Assembly (NCBI RefSeq): GCF_905475465.1
Contig: NC_062235.1
Location: 2,428,001 to 2,492,000 of the forward strand
Source of the DNA: Pieris napi
Lineage: Eukaryota; Arthropoda; Insecta; Lepidoptera; Pieridae
DNA length: 64,000 nucleotides
Direction: 5' to 3'
Of the stretch, positions 63,030 through 64,000 are shown one piece after another. Under the pieces are notes generated by a model. That model saw only the letters and a program-made list of their open reading frames with translations. It was not told the DNA's origin and made no database searches. Position 1 is the stretch's first letter. Every line of letters starts with the position of its first letter. The translations under genes were made by a program, and so were the position numbers.

Positions 63030-64000
63030 GTTTTTGTTTAACTTTCAAAAAATAAGGCAAATTTATTTTTCTTGATACTATTATTTACTGGACGGACAGA
63101 AGGGGTCTAAAAATCGGGGAAAATTAGTTGTGAAAGTGTGGCATAATTGATCAGAGATAACAATATTAAATGTATCTCGGTTGGACGGAAATTCAGAATA
63201 AAATTATTATTTAAAAAACTGTTTTTTTTTGTCACGATGATAAGAGTGTGACTATACCTGGGTATCTATTAGCCATATTTTGCACAAAAATTGGTTATTG
63301 ATTTCAATAATTATGTTCCATATTATGGGTGAAGTGAAAAATCCCAGAGAGTTACAAGGGCCAGCCTAGATATGCCTGTTAACCAGAAATCAGATCCAGG
63401 ATCTAGGCACTATTCGCCTATCCATAACTGTATATAATTTCCTCAATTAGGATACCTAGCAATTTTAGTCTAGCATAGTAATTACTATAGGTCTACCAGG
63501 ATCTGATGGCAAAAAGGGAAAAAAGAAATTGACGCTAGCAATACTGGGGAAATTGGAGTAAAACGTTTTGATACTTTTTTTTCCTTATAGCGGCTGATTC
63601 TGTGTGTGATACATGCAAAATATATAAAAATTTATCCAATGATTATTTTTGAAAATGTGGGGTTTGAAATTTAGATGAAAACTCCAATTACTCTGTTCAT
63701 GAGTTTATTAATTAATTAAGAACTTGAAAATGGTTCCAAATACTGCACATTCATAAAAAAAGTCTTCAACGCAGTATTTATAATAAACCTTTCCTCCTGC
63801 ATCTCAATTAACCGATCTTGTTCTATGAACTGATTTTCAATTTTTATTACATGTTCACAAGATTTTCGCTATTCATCGATCCCTATTTAAGAGAAAGAAA
63901 CAGTGTAAAACTCATTTATCTTGTTTCTGATCAATTCTAAATCAAAACTATCCAAGTTTATTTGTAGTATAAGAAACCCCTGAAATAAACCAAAGTTTAG
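63030..64000. other. Right-edge intergenic sequence, nothing recognised
   Basis: AT-rich; no open frame over 60 codons, no splice-supported coding segment and no repeat recognised by eye. Confidence 0.5.

Overview
The window looks like AT-rich nuclear DNA of a moth or butterfly. The evidence is eukaryotic genes with short coding exons and GT-AG introns, arthropod-type protein sequences, and many short repeats that resemble lepidopteran SINEs, LINE 3' ends, Helitrons and MITEs. There is no bacterial or CRISPR-like content. All identifications come from reading the translated exons; no database search was run.

Four host genes can be supported. (1) At the left edge, on the minus strand, is the 5' half of a CWF19L1 (CwfJ-like, spliceosome/lariat-debranching associated) gene, with six exons at 68-2473; the rest lies outside the window. 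(2) Divergent from it is an intronless NELF-B/COBRA1 gene (3606-5375, +), a subunit of the negative elongation factor that pauses RNA polymerase II. (3) Tail to tail with NELF-B is a minus-strand gene of 21 coding exons over 30 kb (5922-36300). It encodes a 1435-residue apical-matrix protein with a signal peptide, four PAN/apple modules, a long RYP-rich repeat region, a fifth PAN module, a ZP domain, a furin site, one membrane segment and a short tail. This is the architecture of NompA; a related PAN-ZP protein such as Trynity is the alternative. All 21 exons join in frame. (4) On the plus strand at 55456-62865 is a six-exon farnesyl diphosphate synthase-like gene (426 residues) whose first aspartate-rich motif is degenerate (ADVME in place of DDxxD) while the second (DDFLD) is intact.

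Most of the remaining sequence is mobile DNA. The introns of the PAN-ZP gene hold a complete 4.74-kb BEL/Pao LTR element with 5-bp target duplications and a single open reading frame that has lost its zinc-knuckle, RNase H and N-terminal integrase regions in frame; a decayed Helitron with helicase remnants; several non-autonomous Helitrons; SINEs; and LINE 3' ends. The stretch 36.35-54.4 kb shows no convincing host gene: it is a patchwork of SINEs, LINE tails, TIR elements and one 1.2-kb hAT-type element with an exact 8-bp target duplication. Intron 3 of the FPPS-like gene carries a cluster of TTA-flanked MITEs, one nested inside another.

No new multi-gene system is evident. The observations most worth following are the FPPS-like enzyme with altered metal-binding motifs (possibly an isoprenyl-synthase-derived terpene synthase or a regulatory subunit), the in-frame-deleted but open BEL element, the RYP repeat region of the matrix protein, and a recurring class of short snap-back palindromes.
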